Assembly (NCBI RefSeq): GCF_021440195.1
Contig: NZ_JAJTSZ010000006.1
Location: 310,001 to 374,000 of the forward strand
Origin: Dyadobacter sp. CY356
GTDB taxonomy: Bacteria; Bacteroidota; Bacteroidia; Cytophagales; Spirosomataceae
Length of the DNA stretch: 64,000 nucleotides
Direction of reading: 5' to 3'
The notes under the pieces are model-generated. The model made no database searches and was not told the DNA's origin. It saw only the letters and a program-made list of their open reading frames with translations. Below are positions 63,821 through 64,000 of this stretch, piece by piece (the first letter of the stretch is position 1; every line of letters starts with the position of its first letter). The position numbers and the translations under genes are program-made.

Positions 63821-64000
63821 TTATTTTTTATATTTTCTCGGCATCCATTTCGAATCCGCCGTTTCAGCCTGCCAGCTTGTGGGCAATTGCATGTTTACAC
63901 TCTTACTTTCAATAGCCGCTTTGTATGGTATAACTCTTGGATCTTTGGCATCTAGCAGTTCACTCATATATGGAATCTGGGTATTGCCAAGCGTTAAAAT
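63821..64000 (-). CDS. 3' end of an unrecognised gene, cut by the window edge
   Basis: Fifty-nine codons are open to the TAA at 63821-63823 (a second TAA follows at once). The residues are clearly protein-like: LGNTQIPYMSELLDAKDPR, then VIPYKAAIESKSVNMQLP and TSWQAETADSKWMPRK. A good terminator follows. I do not recognise the family from this tail; the start lies beyond the window. Confidence 0.6.
   Translation of the reverse strand: MLTLGNTQIPYMSELLDAKDPRVIPYKAAIESKSVNMQLPTSWQAETADSKWMPRKYKK

Overview
The window looks like a chromosome segment of a Bacteroidota bacterium of the order Cytophagales. The closest fit I can name from gene content is a Dyadobacter-like member of the Spirosomataceae, and this is inference, not a database match. 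The supporting signs are two SusC/SusD outer-membrane uptake pairs, each headed by an ECF sigma factor and a FecR anti-sigma factor; two proteins with type IX secretion (T9SS) sorting domains; Bacteroidota-type promoter elements (TAnnTTTG with an upstream TTG); starts without clear Shine-Dalgarno sequences; and a SerB-SerA fusion enzyme.

Layout. Positions 1-800 hold the 3' part of a vanadium haloperoxidase/PAP2-type gene. Positions 801-3206 form a small accessory island bounded by two related palindromic repeats in inverted orientation. It contains two small membrane proteins and several gene relics, including an M23-peptidase-like remnant broken by one base in a homopolymer. Positions 3250-16050 are mostly housekeeping: nadB-nadA, a PiT phosphate transporter, rlmN, cvpA-yqeY, pdxJ, an SCP2-domain protein, a PpiD-like foldase and xylA. 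Positions 16054-25875 hold an 825-bp leader without a recognisable gene, then a 2612-residue beta-helix surface protein followed by a T9SS-sorted partner.

Positions 25896-32664 are a four-gene sigma/anti-sigma/SusC/SusD locus without any enzyme gene. Positions 33108-37706 carry an Rpn-type nuclease and an MFS transporter, gluconate-2-dehydrogenase subunit 3 and GMC oxidoreductase set. Positions 37838-48405 hold a second sigma/FecR/SusC/SusD locus whose co-directional enzymes are two paralogous FAD oxidoreductases, not glycosidases. A terminator and promoter-like element on the opposite strand suggest an antisense RNA to the susC leader. Positions 48484-53444 are four exported proteins in a row, one with a T9SS domain. 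Positions 53712-55495 are a LytTR response regulator and its LytS-type kinase.

Positions 55586-58444 are a sulfatase and a cellulase-like lipoprotein. Positions 58703-61916 encode the whole phosphorylated serine pathway in two genes, serC and a serB-serA fusion, separated by an unusual array of inverted mini-repeats. The window ends with a YheT-type hydrolase, a cold-shock protein and the 3' end of an unrecognised gene.

Functionally, the window joins NAD, PLP and serine biosynthesis to outer-membrane glycan acquisition and surface display. No tRNA, rRNA, CRISPR array or intact insertion sequence was seen.
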